Of a stretch of DNA of 64,000 bases, positions 8,814 through 18,178 are shown piece after piece. Source of the stretch: Phenylobacterium sp. J426 (lineage in GTDB: Bacteria; Pseudomonadota; Alphaproteobacteria; Caulobacterales; Caulobacteraceae); the NCBI RefSeq assembly GCF_024699945.1, contig NZ_JAJOMY010000001.1, positions 3,355,001 to 3,419,000 of the forward strand, given 5' to 3'. The position numbers were made by a program, and so were the translations under genes. Positions within the stretch are counted from its first letter, which is position 1; every line of letters starts with the position of its first letter. Under the pieces are notes generated by a model, which was given only the letters and a program-made list of their open reading frames with translations, made no database searches and had not been told where the DNA came from.

Positions 8814-9695
8814 CTACTCCACGTTCTGCACCTGTTCGCGGAACTGCTCGATGGTCGCCTTCAGCTCCAGCCCCGTGCCCGTCAGAGCCGAGAGCGCCGA
8901 CTTCGAGCACAGGGTGTTGGCCTCACGCATGAACTCCTGGGTCAGGAAGTCGAGCCTGCGCCCCACCGCGCCATCGGTCGCCAGCAGGCCGCGCGCCGCC
9001 TCCACATGGCCGGCCAGGCGATCCAGCTCCTCGCGCACGTCGGCCTTGACCGCCAGGGCGGCGGCCTCCTGCACGATGCGGTCCTCCGAGGCCGCGTCTC
9101 CCGCCAGCTCCTTCATCCGCGCCTCGAAGCGCGCCTTGATGGTCACGGGCTGCTCCGCCGCCTGGGAGCCGGCCTGCGCGATCAGTTCGGCGATCCGGTC
9201 CAGTTGCCCGCCCAGCACCGGCAGAAGCTGTGCCCCCTCCTGCCGTCGCGCCGCCAGCAGCTCACCCAGCGCCACGCCGATCGAGGCCGCCATCGCCGCC
9301 TCCAGGGCCGCCATGGCGTCGGGGTCCTGCTCGCCGTCGTCGGCCTCGATCACGCCGCGGAGGGCCAGCAGTCCGTCCATGGAGGGCGGCGAGGCCCGGC
9401 CAGCGTCCACCAGCGGACGCGAAGCCTCCAGGTAGCGCTCGAGCTGGTCCAGGTTGATCCGCACGGCCGCGCCGGCCTCCGACCGCTTGGCCTGCACGCC
9501 CACGGTCACCTGGCCGCGCTGAAAGCGGCCCTGCGCCCCATCGCGCGCCGCCCGCTCCAGACTGTCGAAGCCCGGCGGTCCGCGGAACCGCACCTCCAGG
9601 TTCCGGCCATTCACGCTGCGGGCCTCGGCCGCCCAGGTCCACCCGCCCAGCGCCCCCTCGGCGCGGCCGAAACCGGTCATTCCGCTGATCGCCAT
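8814..9695 (-). CDS. yicC: YicC-family endoribonuclease
   Basis: 293 residues starting [14 protein letters not shown], the diagnostic N-terminus of the YicC/YloC family, with the C-terminal QEFMREANTLCSKS segment also conserved. E. coli YicC is reported to act in RNA turnover. Its ATG overlaps the TGA of mltG in an ATGA arrangement, indicating translational coupling. It is intact. Confidence 0.93.
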   Translation of the reverse strand: MAISGMTGFGRAEGALGGWTWAAEARSVNGRNLEVRFRGPPGFDSLERAARDGAQGRFQRGQVTVGVQAKRSEAGAAVRINLDQLERYLEASRPLVDAGRASPPSMDGLLALRGVIEADDGEQDPDAMAALEAAMAASIGVALGELLAARRQEGAQLLPVLGGQLDRIAELIAQAGSQAAEQPVTIKARFEARMKELAGDAASEDRIVQEAAALAVKADVREELDRLAGHVEAARGLLATDGAVGRRLDFLTQEFMREANTLCSKSALSALTGTGLELKATIEQFREQVQNVE

Positions 9696-10710
9696 CACCG
9701 ACCTCCTTGCGCGGCCGCCGCCGCGGCCCGCTGGCGTTCGATGGCCCGCCACTTCGCCACGTTCGCCTGGTGCTCGGGGTAGGTCCTGGCGAACACGTGC
9801 CCCCGGTCCCGTCGGCGACGAAGAACAGCTCGTCGGTGTTCGGCGGATTCAGCACCGCCTCCAGCGACGCCCGTCCGGGGTTGGCGATCGGCGTCGGCGG
9901 CAGCCCGTCCACCCGATAGGTGTTGTAGGGCGTCACCCCGGCCACCTCGCTCGCCAGCAGGCCGCGGCCCAGCGGCCGGCCCTTCGAGATGCCGTAGATG
10001 ATCGTTGGGTCGCTCTCCAGCCGCATGCCCTGGCGCAGCCGGTTCACGAACACCGCCGCCACCCGCGGCCGCTCGGCGGCCACGCCCGTTTCTTTCTCGA
10101 CGATGGAGGCCAGGATCACCGCCTCCTGCGGCGTGTCGAACGGCAGGCCCGGCTGCCGCTTGGGCCAGAGCTCGGCCATCGCGTCGTCGTGGGCCTTCCG
10201 CATTCGGTCGATCACCGCCGTGCGGTCGTCGCCCCGCTGCACCTGGTAGGTATCGGGCAGGATCGAGCCCTCCGGCGGCTCAACCGCCACGCCCGTCAGC
10301 ACCGGCTGGCGGTTGACGGCCTCGGCGGCCATGCCGCTCGTCCAGCCCTCGGGGATGGTGATCAGGTGCCGCACCACTCGCCCGGCGCGGATGTCCGCCA
10401 GCACGCTGGCCATCGAGGCGCCCGAGGCGAATTCGTACTCCCCGGCCTTCAGCTGGCTCGCCGCGCCGGTGGCTCGCGCGGCGAACGCGAAGAGGCCCGC
10501 CGAGTTGATGGCGCCGGCCGACTTCAGATCCGAGGCGATGCGGTTGAGGCCCGAGCCGCGCTCCAGCACCACGACCGTGACCTCGCCGGCCTTCGCCCTG
10601 GGGCCGGGCCCGTTGTAGCTCCACAGGGCCGCGACCAGCAGTAGCACGCCCAGCCCGACCGCGGCGATCGCGGCCAGGCTCAGGGTGCGTCGGCTGACCG
10701 GGCGGCTCAC
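9695..10710 (-). CDS. mltG: Endolytic murein transglycosylase MltG (frameshifted here)
   Basis: 338 residues once one base is restored in the C run at 9800-9804. An N-terminal transmembrane helix ([18 protein letters not shown]) precedes a LysM-like region and the YceG catalytic domain with the ASIVEKETG active-site motif (catalytic Glu). MltG cuts nascent peptidoglycan strands at the inner membrane. The GTG start overlaps the fabF stop (GTGA), and the stop overlaps the yicC start. As given, the C-terminal 35 or so residues are out of frame; restored, they read [18 protein letters not shown], the expected end. Confidence 0.85.
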
Positions 10711-11986
10711 GCGTGCTTCTTGAAGATCACGCAGGCGTTGGTGCCGCCGAAGCCGAAGCTGTTCGACATGGCGACGTCGATCTTCATTGGCTTGGCTTTG
10801 TGCGGGACCAGGTCCAGCTTGGTCTCGACGTCGGGGTTGTCGAGGTTGATGGTCGGCGGGGCGATCTGGTCGCGGATGGCCAGGATCGAGAAGGCCGCTT
10901 CAAGCGCCCCCGCGGCGCCCAGCAGGTGGCCGGTCATCGACTTGGTCGAGCTCATCGCCTTGCCCGGCGCCGAATTGCCCAGCAGGCGCTCGACCGCGCC
11001 GAGCTCGATGCCGTCGGCCATGGTCGAGGTGCCGTGCGCGTTGACGTAGTCCACGTCGGCCGGCTGCAGGCCGGCGTCCTTCAGGGCCGCGGTCATGGCC
11101 CGGAAACCGCCGTCGCCGTCCTCGACGGGCGCGGTGATGTGGAAAGCGTCGCCCGATAGGCCATAGCCTGCGACCTCGGCGTAGATCTTGGCGCCGCGCG
11201 CCTTGGCGTGCTCCAGCTCCTCCAGCACGAGGACGGCCGCGCCCTCGCCCATGACGAAGCCGTCGCGGTCCTTGTCGTAGGGCCGGCTGGCCTTCTCGGG
11301 CGTATCGTTGAAGGCCGTCGCCATGGCGCGGCAGGCGATGAAGCCGGCGATGCCCACCGGCACCACGCTGGCCTCCGCGCCGCCGCAGATCATCACGTCG
11401 GCGTCGCCGTACTTGATCAGCCGGGCCGCGTCCCCGATCGCGTGGGGCCCGTGGCGCAGGCCGTGACGACCGCGTGGTTCGGGCCCTTGAAGCCGTACTT
11501 GATCGAGACCTGGCCGCTGGCCAGGTTGATCAGCGCCGAGGGGATGAAGAACGGGCTGACCCGGCGAGGACCCTTCTCGTGCAGCTCGATGGCCGTCTCG
11601 GCGATAGTGCCCAGGCCGCCGATGCCGGCGCCGATCATCACGCCCGTGCGCTCGCGGTCCTCTTCGCCCTCCGGCGTCCAGTTCGCGTCGCGGACGGCCT
11701 CATCGGCCGCGGCGATGGCGTAGAGGATGAAGTCGTCGACCCGCCGGCGGTCCTTGGCCGACATGGTCTGGTCGGGGTCGAAGCTGCCCTCGACGTCCGG
11801 CCCGCCGCCGCCCCGTCCGTCGACGCGCGGCACCTCGCAGGCGATCTGGCAGGCGTAGTCCGTCGTGTCGAAGGCGGTGATCTTTCCCGCTCCGGACGTG
11901 CCGGCCAGGATCTTCTTCCAGGTCAGCTCGGTCCCCTGGCCCAGCGGGCTCAGGATGCCGATGCCAGTGACGACGACACGACGCAT
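10707..11986 (-). CDS. fabF: 3-oxoacyl-ACP synthase II, KAS II (frameshifted here)
   Basis: 426 residues after adding one base at about 11446-11450. This is the condensing enzyme that elongates acyl-ACP with malonyl-ACP. It has the nucleophile motif VVTACATG and both active-site His motifs (VNAHGTS and [11 protein letters not shown]), with an N-terminus typical of FabF ([16 protein letters not shown]). In the given sequence the frame is lost immediately after the nucleophile Cys; restored, it reads [12 protein letters not shown] and joins the C-terminal half exactly. A second distinct KAS gene is not present here, and loss would be severe, so an error in the sequence is likely. Confidence 0.9.
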
Positions 11987-12005
11987 GGGCGATCCTCAAA
12001 TGAAA

Positions 12006-12043
12006 ACCGCCGCGGACTCCGGTCTAAGGGAAGCCGCGGCGGT
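12006..12043 (-). terminator. Rho-independent terminator or attenuator between acpP and fabF
   Basis: On the minus strand, a 10-bp perfect stem (ACCGCCGCGG with CCGCGGCGGT) is followed directly by TTTT. It sits in the 80-bp gap between the acpP stop and the fabF start. This may allow high acpP expression with reduced read-through into fabF, as is common for acpP. Confidence 0.75.
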
Positions 12044-12068
12044 CGAATTCTCTAACGATTCGCGCGCC

Positions 12069-12308
12069 TTAGGCGCCGAGCCGCTCCTGGATGAACTTCA
12101 CGGCGTCGCCGACGGTCTGGATGTGCTCCGCCGCGTCGTCCGGGATTTCGATGTCGAACTCTTCTTCGAAGGCCATCACCAGCTCGACGTTGTCGAGGCT
12201 GTCGGCGCCCAGGTCGTCGATGAAGCTGGCCTTCTCGGTGACCTTTTCGGGATCGGCGTCGAGGTGTTCGATGACGATCTTACGGACGCGTTCAAGGACG
12301 TCGGACAT
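12069..12308 (-). CDS. acpP: Acyl carrier protein
   Basis: 79 residues, acidic, with the phosphopantetheine attachment motif [14 protein letters not shown] (Ser37). It carries growing acyl chains for FabD, FabG and FabF, whose genes flank it. Length and sequence are standard and the gene is intact. Confidence 0.97.
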   Translation of the reverse strand: MSDVLERVRKIVIEHLDADPEKVTEKASFIDDLGADSLDNVELVMAFEEEFDIEIPDDAAEHIQTVGDAVKFIQERLGA

Positions 12309-12431
12309 TAGGTAGGTCCCTCAGGGGTTAGTCAGGTGCTTGCATCGACGACGGCGACTTCGAAGTCAACCGCCGCATTGGTGTTCAAGTTCGGCGGGGC
12401 CGTAGCATGTTCCTCCGGACTTTGGCGAGCC

Positions 12432-13173
12432 TCAGATCATCACCATCCCGCCATTCACATGGAGCGTTTGGCCGGTCACATAACCCGCTTCCTCGCTCGC
12501 GAGATAAACGCAGGCGGCGGCGATCTCGCTCCCGGAGCCGAGGCGTTGGGCGGGAATCGTCGACAGGATCTGCGCCCGCTGCTGCTCGTTCAGCGCGTCG
12601 GTCATCGGGCTCTCGATGAACCCCGGCGCCACGCAGTTCACAGTGATTCCCCGCGTGGCCACTTCCTGGGCCAACGCCTTGGAGAAGCCGATCATCCCGG
12701 CCTTCGAGGCGGCATAGTTCGCCTGTCCGGGGTTACCGGTAACGCCCACGACGGAGGTGATGCCGATGATCCGGCCCTGGCGACGCTTCATCATGCCCTT
12801 CACGGCCGCTCGCGAGAGCCGGAAATAGCTCTCCAGATTGACTTTCAGGACCGCCTCCCAGTCCTCGTCCTTCATCCGGAGCAGCAGGCCGTCCTTGGTG
12901 ATGCCTGCGTTCGCCACCAGGATGTCGATCGGCGCGGCCGCCGCGGCCTCGGCGGCGTCGATCAGGCCGTCCACGGATGCGGAAACCGCCAGATTGGCCG
13001 GCGCGATCACCGCGCGCTCGCCTAGCGCGGCCGCCAACTCCTGGAGTACGGCCTCGCGTGTGCCGGATAGCACAACTCTGGCGCCCTGGGCGTGCAGTCC
13101 CCCTGGCGATCTCGGCGCCGATGCCGCCGGTGGCGCCGGTGACGAGCGCGGTCTTGCCGGTCAGGTCGAACAT
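12432..13173 (-). CDS. fabG: 3-oxoacyl-ACP reductase (frameshifted here)
   Basis: 246 residues after removing one base from the C run at 13099-13103. It is an SDR with the NADP-binding TGATGGIG motif near residue 12, the NAG motif (VANAGITKD) and the catalytic YAASK (Tyr-x-x-x-Lys). It reduces 3-oxoacyl-ACP in fatty acid elongation. As given, the frame breaks about 25 residues in; restored, it reads IARGLHAQGARVVLSGTR without interruption. It lies between fabD and acpP. Confidence 0.9.
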
Positions 13174-13187
13174 CTGTCGTCTTTCTC

Positions 13188-14132
13188 TCAGAGCGTCTTG
13201 GCGAAGGCCTCGAGGTCGGCCGGCGTATTCAGCGGGACAGCCTCGGCGTCGGGCGCGATGCGCTTGACCATGCCCGACAACACCTTGCCGGCGCCGGCCT
13301 CGGCGAAGCGGGTCACCCCACCCTCGCCCGCCATCCACTGGACGCTCTCGCGCCACCGCACGCGGCCGGTCACCTGTTCCACCAGCAGGCGACGGATCGC
13401 CTCGGGGTCGTTCGTCGGCTGTGCTGTGACGTTCGCCACGACCGGCGCCCGCGGCGCCACGATCGCGGCCGCCGTCAGCGCGTCGGCCATCTCGTCGGCC
13501 GCCGGCTGCATCAGCGGGCAATGGAAGGGCGCGGAGACGTTCAGCGGGATCGCCCGCGCGCCAAGCTCCTTGGCCTTCTCGATAGCCCGGTCGACCGCCG
13601 CTTTCGCGCCCGAAATCACGACATTGCCCTGATTGTTGTCGTTGGCGACGACGCAGATGCCGACCTCAGCACCAGCCTTCGCCGCCTCTTCCGCCAGGGC
13701 CAGGTCCGTCTTCGGCCCGATGAGGGAGGCCATCGCCCCCTGCCCGACGGGAACGGCGCGCTGCATAGCCTGGCCACGCAGCTTCAGCAGTCGCGCGGTG
13801 TCCGAGACGCTGAGCGCGCCCGCGGCTGCGAGGGCCGAGTATTCGCCCAGACTGTGGCCCGCCACAAAGGCCGCCTTGCCCACGGACACGCCAAACTCCC
13901 GCTCCAGCGTCCGCACGACGGCCAAGGACACCGCCATGAGGGCCGGCTGAGCGTTCTCGGTCAGGGTGAGCTGGTCCTCGGGACCATCCCGCATCAACGC
14001 CGAGAGCTTCTGCTTCAGCGCCTCGTCCACCTCCTCGAACACCTCCCGGGCCGAAGCGAAGGCCTCGACCAGTTCGTGGCCCATTCCGACGGCCTGACTG
14101 CCCTGTCCGGGGAAGATGAAGGCGAGGCTCAT
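13188..14132 (-). CDS. fabD: Malonyl-CoA:ACP transacylase
   Basis: 314 residues, starting MSLAFIFPGQGSQAVGMG, with the active-site GHSLGEYSA (Ser nucleophile) and later ANVTAQP and the QWMAGEG region. It loads malonyl groups onto ACP. It is the first gene of the minus-strand fab cluster. The divergent dehydrogenase gene starts 116 bp away, so the shared gap should hold both promoters. Confidence 0.96.
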   Translation of the reverse strand: MSLAFIFPGQGSQAVGMGHELVEAFASAREVFEEVDEALKQKLSALMRDGPEDQLTLTENAQPALMAVSLAVVRTLEREFGVSVGKAAFVAGHSLGEYSALAAAGALSVSDTARLLKLRGQAMQRAVPVGQGAMASLIGPKTDLALAEEAAKAGAEVGICVVANDNNQGNVVISGAKAAVDRAIEKAKELGARAIPLNVSAPFHCPLMQPAADEMADALTAAAIVAPRAPVVANVTAQPTNDPEAIRRLLVEQVTGRVRWRESVQWMAGEGGVTRFAEAGAGKVLSGMVKRIAPDAEAVPLNTPADLEAFAKTL

Positions 14133-14247
14133 CCGCGAGGCTCCGCACGTTGTGATTCCGAAGGCGCGAGGGTTAGGGGATTAGGCTAGGCTGGACAAGA
14201 ACGACCGCACGCGGCCGGCAAGAGCCGCATCCGGGAAGGGGAAACGC

Positions 14248-15321
14248 ATGAAGGCCGTCGTCCGGCGCAACAAGCAGCTGATCTGTGACGAGGTTCCGGA
14301 CCTGACGCCTGAGCCGGGCCAGCTCCTGGTGAAGACGCTGGCCTGCGGGATATGCGGCTCGGACCTTCATGCGCTGCATCATATGGAACACATGATCGAC
14401 CTGTCGCGGCGCGCGGGCGCCCCCGACAATGGCTTCGATCCCCGCGCTGACACGGTCTTCGGTCACGAGTTCTGCGCCGAGATCCTGGACCACGGTCCGG
14501 ACTCCCCCAAGGCGCTCAAGGCCGGCGCCCGGGTGGTCAGCGTGCCGGCGGTGATGGCGTCCACCGGTCTGGAGCTGCTGGGCTTCTCCAACCGGCTTCC
14601 CGGCGGGTTCGCCGAGCGCATGGTGTTGTCCGAGGCGATGGTGCTGGAGGTGCCGAATGGCCTGCCCACCGAGCACGCCGCAATGACAGAGCCGTTCGCC
14701 GTCGGCCTGCACGCTGTGGCCAAGGCTCGGCTGGAGCCGAAGTCGGCCTCGCTGGTGGTGGGGTGCGGGCCGGTGGGCCTGGCGGTCATCGCCGCCCTCA
14801 AGGCCAGGGGCCACGGACCGGTGATCGCCGCGGATTTCTCTCCGCGCCGCCGCGCGGCGGCGGAGCGGCTGGGCGCCGATATCGTCATCGACCCGGCCGT
14901 CGAGAGTCCGCACGACCGCTGGGAAGGGCTGGGTGTGCCAAAGACCCGCGCCGCCCAGTCGATGGTGCAGATGATGGGCGGCAGCTTCGCCCGTCCGGTG
15001 CTGTTCGAATGCGTCGGCGCGCCGGGAGTGCTGCAGTCGCTCATCGAAGCGGCGCCGGCCGGCGCCCAGATCGTCGTCGCCGGCGTATGTATGGAGACCG
15101 ACCGCATCGAGCCCTCCATCGCGATCACGAAGGAGATCGAGCTCACCTTCGTGCTTGGCTACACGCCGGAGGAGTTCGCCACGACCCTTCGCCACCTCGC
15201 AGACGGCGTGATCGACGTGTCTCACCTTGTCACCGGGCAGGTTGGGCTGGACGGCGTGGCGAACGCGTTCACCGCGCTCGGCGATCCGGAAGCGCACGTG
15301 AAGATCCTGGTGACGCCCTAG
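14248..15321 (+). CDS. Zinc-dependent alcohol dehydrogenase-like MDR protein
   Basis: 357 residues of the medium-chain dehydrogenase/reductase family. The catalytic-zinc ligands appear as CGICGSDLH and GHEFC. The NAD(P)-binding fold is [19 protein letters not shown] (GxGxxG). The four-Cys structural zinc lobe is missing or replaced by the loop with [14 protein letters not shown], which places it in the threonine/sorbitol-dehydrogenase-like or uncharacterised branch. The reaction is an alcohol/ketone conversion; the substrate is unknown. The ATG is preceded by AAGGGGAAACGC. Confidence 0.85.
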   Translation: MKAVVRRNKQLICDEVPDLTPEPGQLLVKTLACGICGSDLHALHHMEHMIDLSRRAGAPDNGFDPRADTVFGHEFCAEILDHGPDSPKALKAGARVVSVPAVMASTGLELLGFSNRLPGGFAERMVLSEAMVLEVPNGLPTEHAAMTEPFAVGLHAVAKARLEPKSASLVVGCGPVGLAVIAALKARGHGPVIAADFSPRRRAAAERLGADIVIDPAVESPHDRWEGLGVPKTRAAQSMVQMMGGSFARPVLFECVGAPGVLQSLIEAAPAGAQIVVAGVCMETDRIEPSIAITKEIELTFVLGYTPEEFATTLRHLADGVIDVSHLVTGQVGLDGVANAFTALGDPEAHVKILVTP

Positions 15322-15484
15322 AAGTCGCCCGGTCCGCCTATCGCCGCCGAACGGGTCCGCTCGCCCCGCCGGTAGGCTTCGACCGCCTGCCGGTACGCCG
15401 GGCTGCGTCGTCGGCTTCGCCGGCGACGACACGCTGTGTGGCGACAATCAGAACGACACGCTCTATGGCCGCGCCGGCAACGAC

Positions 15485-15949
15485 GTGCTGCACGGCGACA
15501 ACGGCGAGGACAAGCTTTACGGCGAGGCCGGCAACGATCGCCTGCAGGGCGGGAATGGCAAGGACACGCTGTGGGGCGGCGCCGGGAACGACGTCCTGTT
15601 CGGCGAGAACGGCTCTGACCGGCTGGACGGCGGAGCCGGCAACGACACGCTATGGGGCGGGAATTCGCCCGACGAGTTCGTCTTCCGCTTCGACGGCGGA
15701 GACGACATCGTCATGGATTTCGATCCCAGGAACGAGAAGATGTACTTCGACATCTCGATGTTCGGGGAAGATAGTTCGTTCGCCGCCCTCAAGGCCAGCG
15801 GCCGCCTTGAGCAGACGCTGCTGGGCACGGTGATCCACTACGATGGCTCGGACGGCCAGGCGCATACCATCACCCTGATGGGCGTGTCGCTCAACGCGCT
15901 GAAGGCGTCGAACTTCGACTTCAGCATGCCGGGTGACATCTTCGGCTAA
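15485..15949 (+). CDS. Orphan RTX calcium-binding fragment
   Basis: About 154 residues with five or so GGxGNDxLxG nonapeptide repeats, then a non-repeat C-terminal part ending MPGDIFG that fits a type I secretion tail. The frame is open upstream to at least 15365 and already encodes more repeats ([15 protein letters not shown]) before any start codon; the first in-frame start is GTG at 15485. So the 5' end is missing or lost. It may be the remnant of a larger secreted protein, or joined to one by a mutation in the 90 bp behind the dehydrogenase stop. Confidence 0.6.
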   Translation: MLHGDNGEDKLYGEAGNDRLQGGNGKDTLWGGAGNDVLFGENGSDRLDGGAGNDTLWGGNSPDEFVFRFDGGDDIVMDFDPRNEKMYFDISMFGEDSSFAALKASGRLEQTLLGTVIHYDGSDGQAHTITLMGVSLNALKASNFDFSMPGDIFG

Positions 15950-16011
15950 GGCGATAGCATCCGCCTCGAACGCTCCCCCGTATCTCGGCGGAGCCACCTC
16001 GGGAGAACGTC

Positions 16012-16563
16012 ATGCATCGCACCCTGCCCGCCGCGGCCGCCGCCGTCCTTCTCGGCGCGCTCGTCGCAACGCCCGCCGCCGCGGCCTTGAAGGCCGGCGA
16101 TAAGGCGCCGGACTTCACGTTGAGCGGCTACCAGGCCGGCAAGCCCATCACCTTCTCGCTCGCCGAGGCGCGTAAGAAGGGCCCGGTTGTGCTGTATTTC
16201 TTCCCGGCGGCGGACACGAAGGGCTGCAACATCGAGGCCAAGATGTTCGCCGACGCGACGCCGCAGTTCAAAGCCGCTGGCGCCACCGTCATCGGCGTGA
16301 CCGCCGGCCAGCTCGACAAACTGCAGAAGATCTCGTCCGACACCGACAAGTGCTCGGGCAAGTTCCCGGTGGCCGCCGACCCCGGCGCCAAGATCGCCAA
16401 GCAGTACGACGCCATCCTGCCGATGAAGCCCGACTGGAGCGATCGCACGTCCTACGTCATCAGCAAGGACGGCGCCGTCGTGCATGCCTATTCGAAGTTG
16501 GATCCGTCCGAGCACGTCGCCGAGACGCTCGCGGCGGTGAAGGGCTTGAAGGGCGGCAAGTAG
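16012..16563 (+). CDS. Secreted peroxiredoxin, Bcp/PrxQ type
   Basis: 183 residues. A signal peptide (about 1-24, Ala-rich, ending TPAAAA) leads to a peroxiredoxin domain with the peroxidatic Cys in [12 protein letters not shown] and a second Cys in DTDKCSG as a likely resolving residue. It reduces peroxides in the periplasm using thiol donors. The periplasmic form is less usual than cytoplasmic Bcp. A strong terminator follows. Confidence 0.9.
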   Translation: MHRTLPAAAAAVLLGALVATPAAAALKAGDKAPDFTLSGYQAGKPITFSLAEARKKGPVVLYFFPAADTKGCNIEAKMFADATPQFKAAGATVIGVTAGQLDKLQKISSDTDKCSGKFPVAADPGAKIAKQYDAILPMKPDWSDRTSYVISKDGAVVHAYSKLDPSEHVAETLAAVKGLKGGK

Positions 16564-16573
16564 CGGAAAAGGG

Positions 16574-16601
16574 GAAAAGCCTTGCCCTGACAGGGCTTTT
16601 C
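16574..16601 (+). terminator. Terminator after peroxiredoxin gene
   Basis: GAAAAGCC at 16574-16581 pairs with GGCTTTTC at 16594-16601, with an inner CCCTG/CAGGG-like extension. The T-rich arm makes this a typical intrinsic terminator, possibly bidirectional. Confidence 0.75.
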
Positions 16602-16748
16602 GCTTATCTGCCCGCCTCTTCACGGAATGCGGTCTCACGCGGAACGCGAATGGGTCGGGAAACTCCCGGCCGCCGCGCTGAGAGCCATCGTTTCCGGCGG
16701 ACCTTCCGCCGCCGGACGCGCCGCCTTCCACACTGGAAGAAGGAAAAT

Positions 16749-17111
16749 ATGGCCCTCTACGAACACGTGGTCATTTCGCGGCAGGATATCTCGCCGCAAC
16801 AGGCCGAAGCCCTGAATGACCAGCTCAAGGCCCTCATCGAACAAGGCGGCGGCAACGTCGCGAAGATCGAGTACTGGGGTCTGCGTAACCTGACCTACCG
16901 GATCAAGAAGAACCGCAAGGGTCATTACTCCCTGCTCGCCATCGACGCCCCGGCTGACGCCGTGAAGGAGATGGAGCGCCAGCTCTCGATCAATGAAGAC
17001 GTGCTGCGCTACATGACCGTCCGCGTCGAGGAACTCGACCTCGAGCTCTCCCCGATCCTCGCCCGCCGCGATCGCGACCGCGAACGCCGCGACGACGCTC
17101 CGCAATTCTAA
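16749..17111 (+). CDS. rpsF: Ribosomal protein bS6
   Basis: 120 residues starting [18 protein letters not shown], with the conserved [19 protein letters not shown] core. It is a small-subunit protein that pairs with bS18. The start has AAGGA spaced before ATG. It is the first gene of rpsF-rpsR-rplI, with gaps of 15 and 13 bp. Confidence 0.97.
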   Translation: MALYEHVVISRQDISPQQAEALNDQLKALIEQGGGNVAKIEYWGLRNLTYRIKKNRKGHYSLLAIDAPADAVKEMERQLSINEDVLRYMTVRVEELDLELSPILARRDRDRERRDDAPQF

Positions 17112-17126
17112 GAAAGGGAGGGCTCC

Positions 17127-17411
17127 ATGTCTGAAGAAACCTCCACGGCCCCGGCCGCCCCGGCCGCCGGCGCCTCCAGCGGCGGCGCCCGCCGTCCGTT
17201 CTTCCGCCGCCGCAAGGTGTGCCCGTTCTCCGGCGCCAACGCCCCGAAGATCGACTACAAGGACGTCAAGCTCCTGCAGCGCTACGTTTCCGAGCGCGGC
17301 AAGATCGTCCCGTCGCGCATTACGGCGGTGTCGGCCAAGAAGCAGCGTGAACTGGCCAAGGCCATCAAGCGCGCCCGCTTCCTGGCCCTGCTTCCCTACG
17401 TCGTGAAGTAA
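17127..17411 (+). CDS. rpsR: Ribosomal protein bS18
   Basis: 94 residues. An Ala/Ser-rich N-terminal extension of about 20 residues precedes the standard core ([44 protein letters not shown]). The extension is seen in Caulobacterales. The middle gene of the ribosomal trio. Confidence 0.97.
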   Translation: MSEETSTAPAAPAAGASSGGARRPFFRRRKVCPFSGANAPKIDYKDVKLLQRYVSERGKIVPSRITAVSAKKQRELAKAIKRARFLALLPYVVK

Positions 17412-17424
17412 GGGGAAGAGGCAC

Positions 17425-18015
17425 ATGAAAGTCATTCTGCTCGAACGGCTGGAAGGCTGGGGCACGCTCGGCGACGTGGTCAACGTCAAGGACGGCTACG
17501 CCCGCAACTTCCTGCTGCCCCGCCAAAAGGCGCTCCGCGCCAATGCGGCGAACCTGAAGGTCTTCGAAGCCCAGCGCTCCGAGATCGAGGCGCGCAACGC
17601 CAAGGCCAAGGAAGCTGCCGGCAAGGCCGGTGAAAAGCTTGACGGCACGCAGTACGTCCTGATCCGTCAGGCGGGCGAAAGCGGCCAGCTGTACGGCTCG
17701 GTCGCCGGTCGCGACGTGGCCGACGTGATCAATGCCGAAGGCGGCAAGGTCGAGCGCTCGATGGTCGTGCTGGACAAGCCGATCAAGACGCTCGGCATGC
17801 ATGAGGTTAAGATCCGCCTCCACTCGGAAGTCGTGGTCTCCGTGACGCTCAACATCGCCCGTTCGCAAGACGAGGCCGATCGTCAGGCGCGCGGCGAGAA
17901 CGTCATCAGCTCGCAGTTCGAGGAAGAGCGTCTGGCCGCCGAACAGGCCGCCGCGGACCTCCTCGAAGGTGGCGCTGGCCAAGCGGCCTCGGAGTATTCC
18001 GAAGCCGAGGCCTAA
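17425..18015 (+). CDS. rplI: Ribosomal protein bL9
   Basis: 196 residues. The N-terminal MKVILLERLEGWGTLGDVV with GYARNFLLPR is the universal bL9 signature. The C-terminus runs about 45 residues longer than E. coli L9 and is Ala/Glu-rich, as in other alphaproteobacteria. A strong terminator follows. Confidence 0.97.
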   Translation: MKVILLERLEGWGTLGDVVNVKDGYARNFLLPRQKALRANAANLKVFEAQRSEIEARNAKAKEAAGKAGEKLDGTQYVLIRQAGESGQLYGSVAGRDVADVINAEGGKVERSMVVLDKPIKTLGMHEVKIRLHSEVVVSVTLNIARSQDEADRQARGENVISSQFEEERLAAEQAAADLLEGGAGQAASEYSEAEA

Positions 18016-18038
18016 GGTCGCACGTTCATCGTGTGCGG

Positions 18039-18067
18039 ACGGCGCGGGAGCGATCCCGCGCCGTTTT
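18039..18067 (+). terminator. Terminator after rplI
   Basis: ACGGCGCGGG at 18039-18048 pairs perfectly with CCCGCGCCGT at 18055-18064, followed by TTT. A standard rho-independent terminator closing the ribosomal operon. Confidence 0.9.
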
Positions 18068-18178
18068 GCTTTGTCGCTGTTGCAGAATTGTCATTCCCCG
18101 CGCCAGCGACGCTTCTTAGCTTGACCCGACCAAACGCCGTTCTCGGGATCGACCCGTGCGGGCAGAGGGGGCAAGTCC

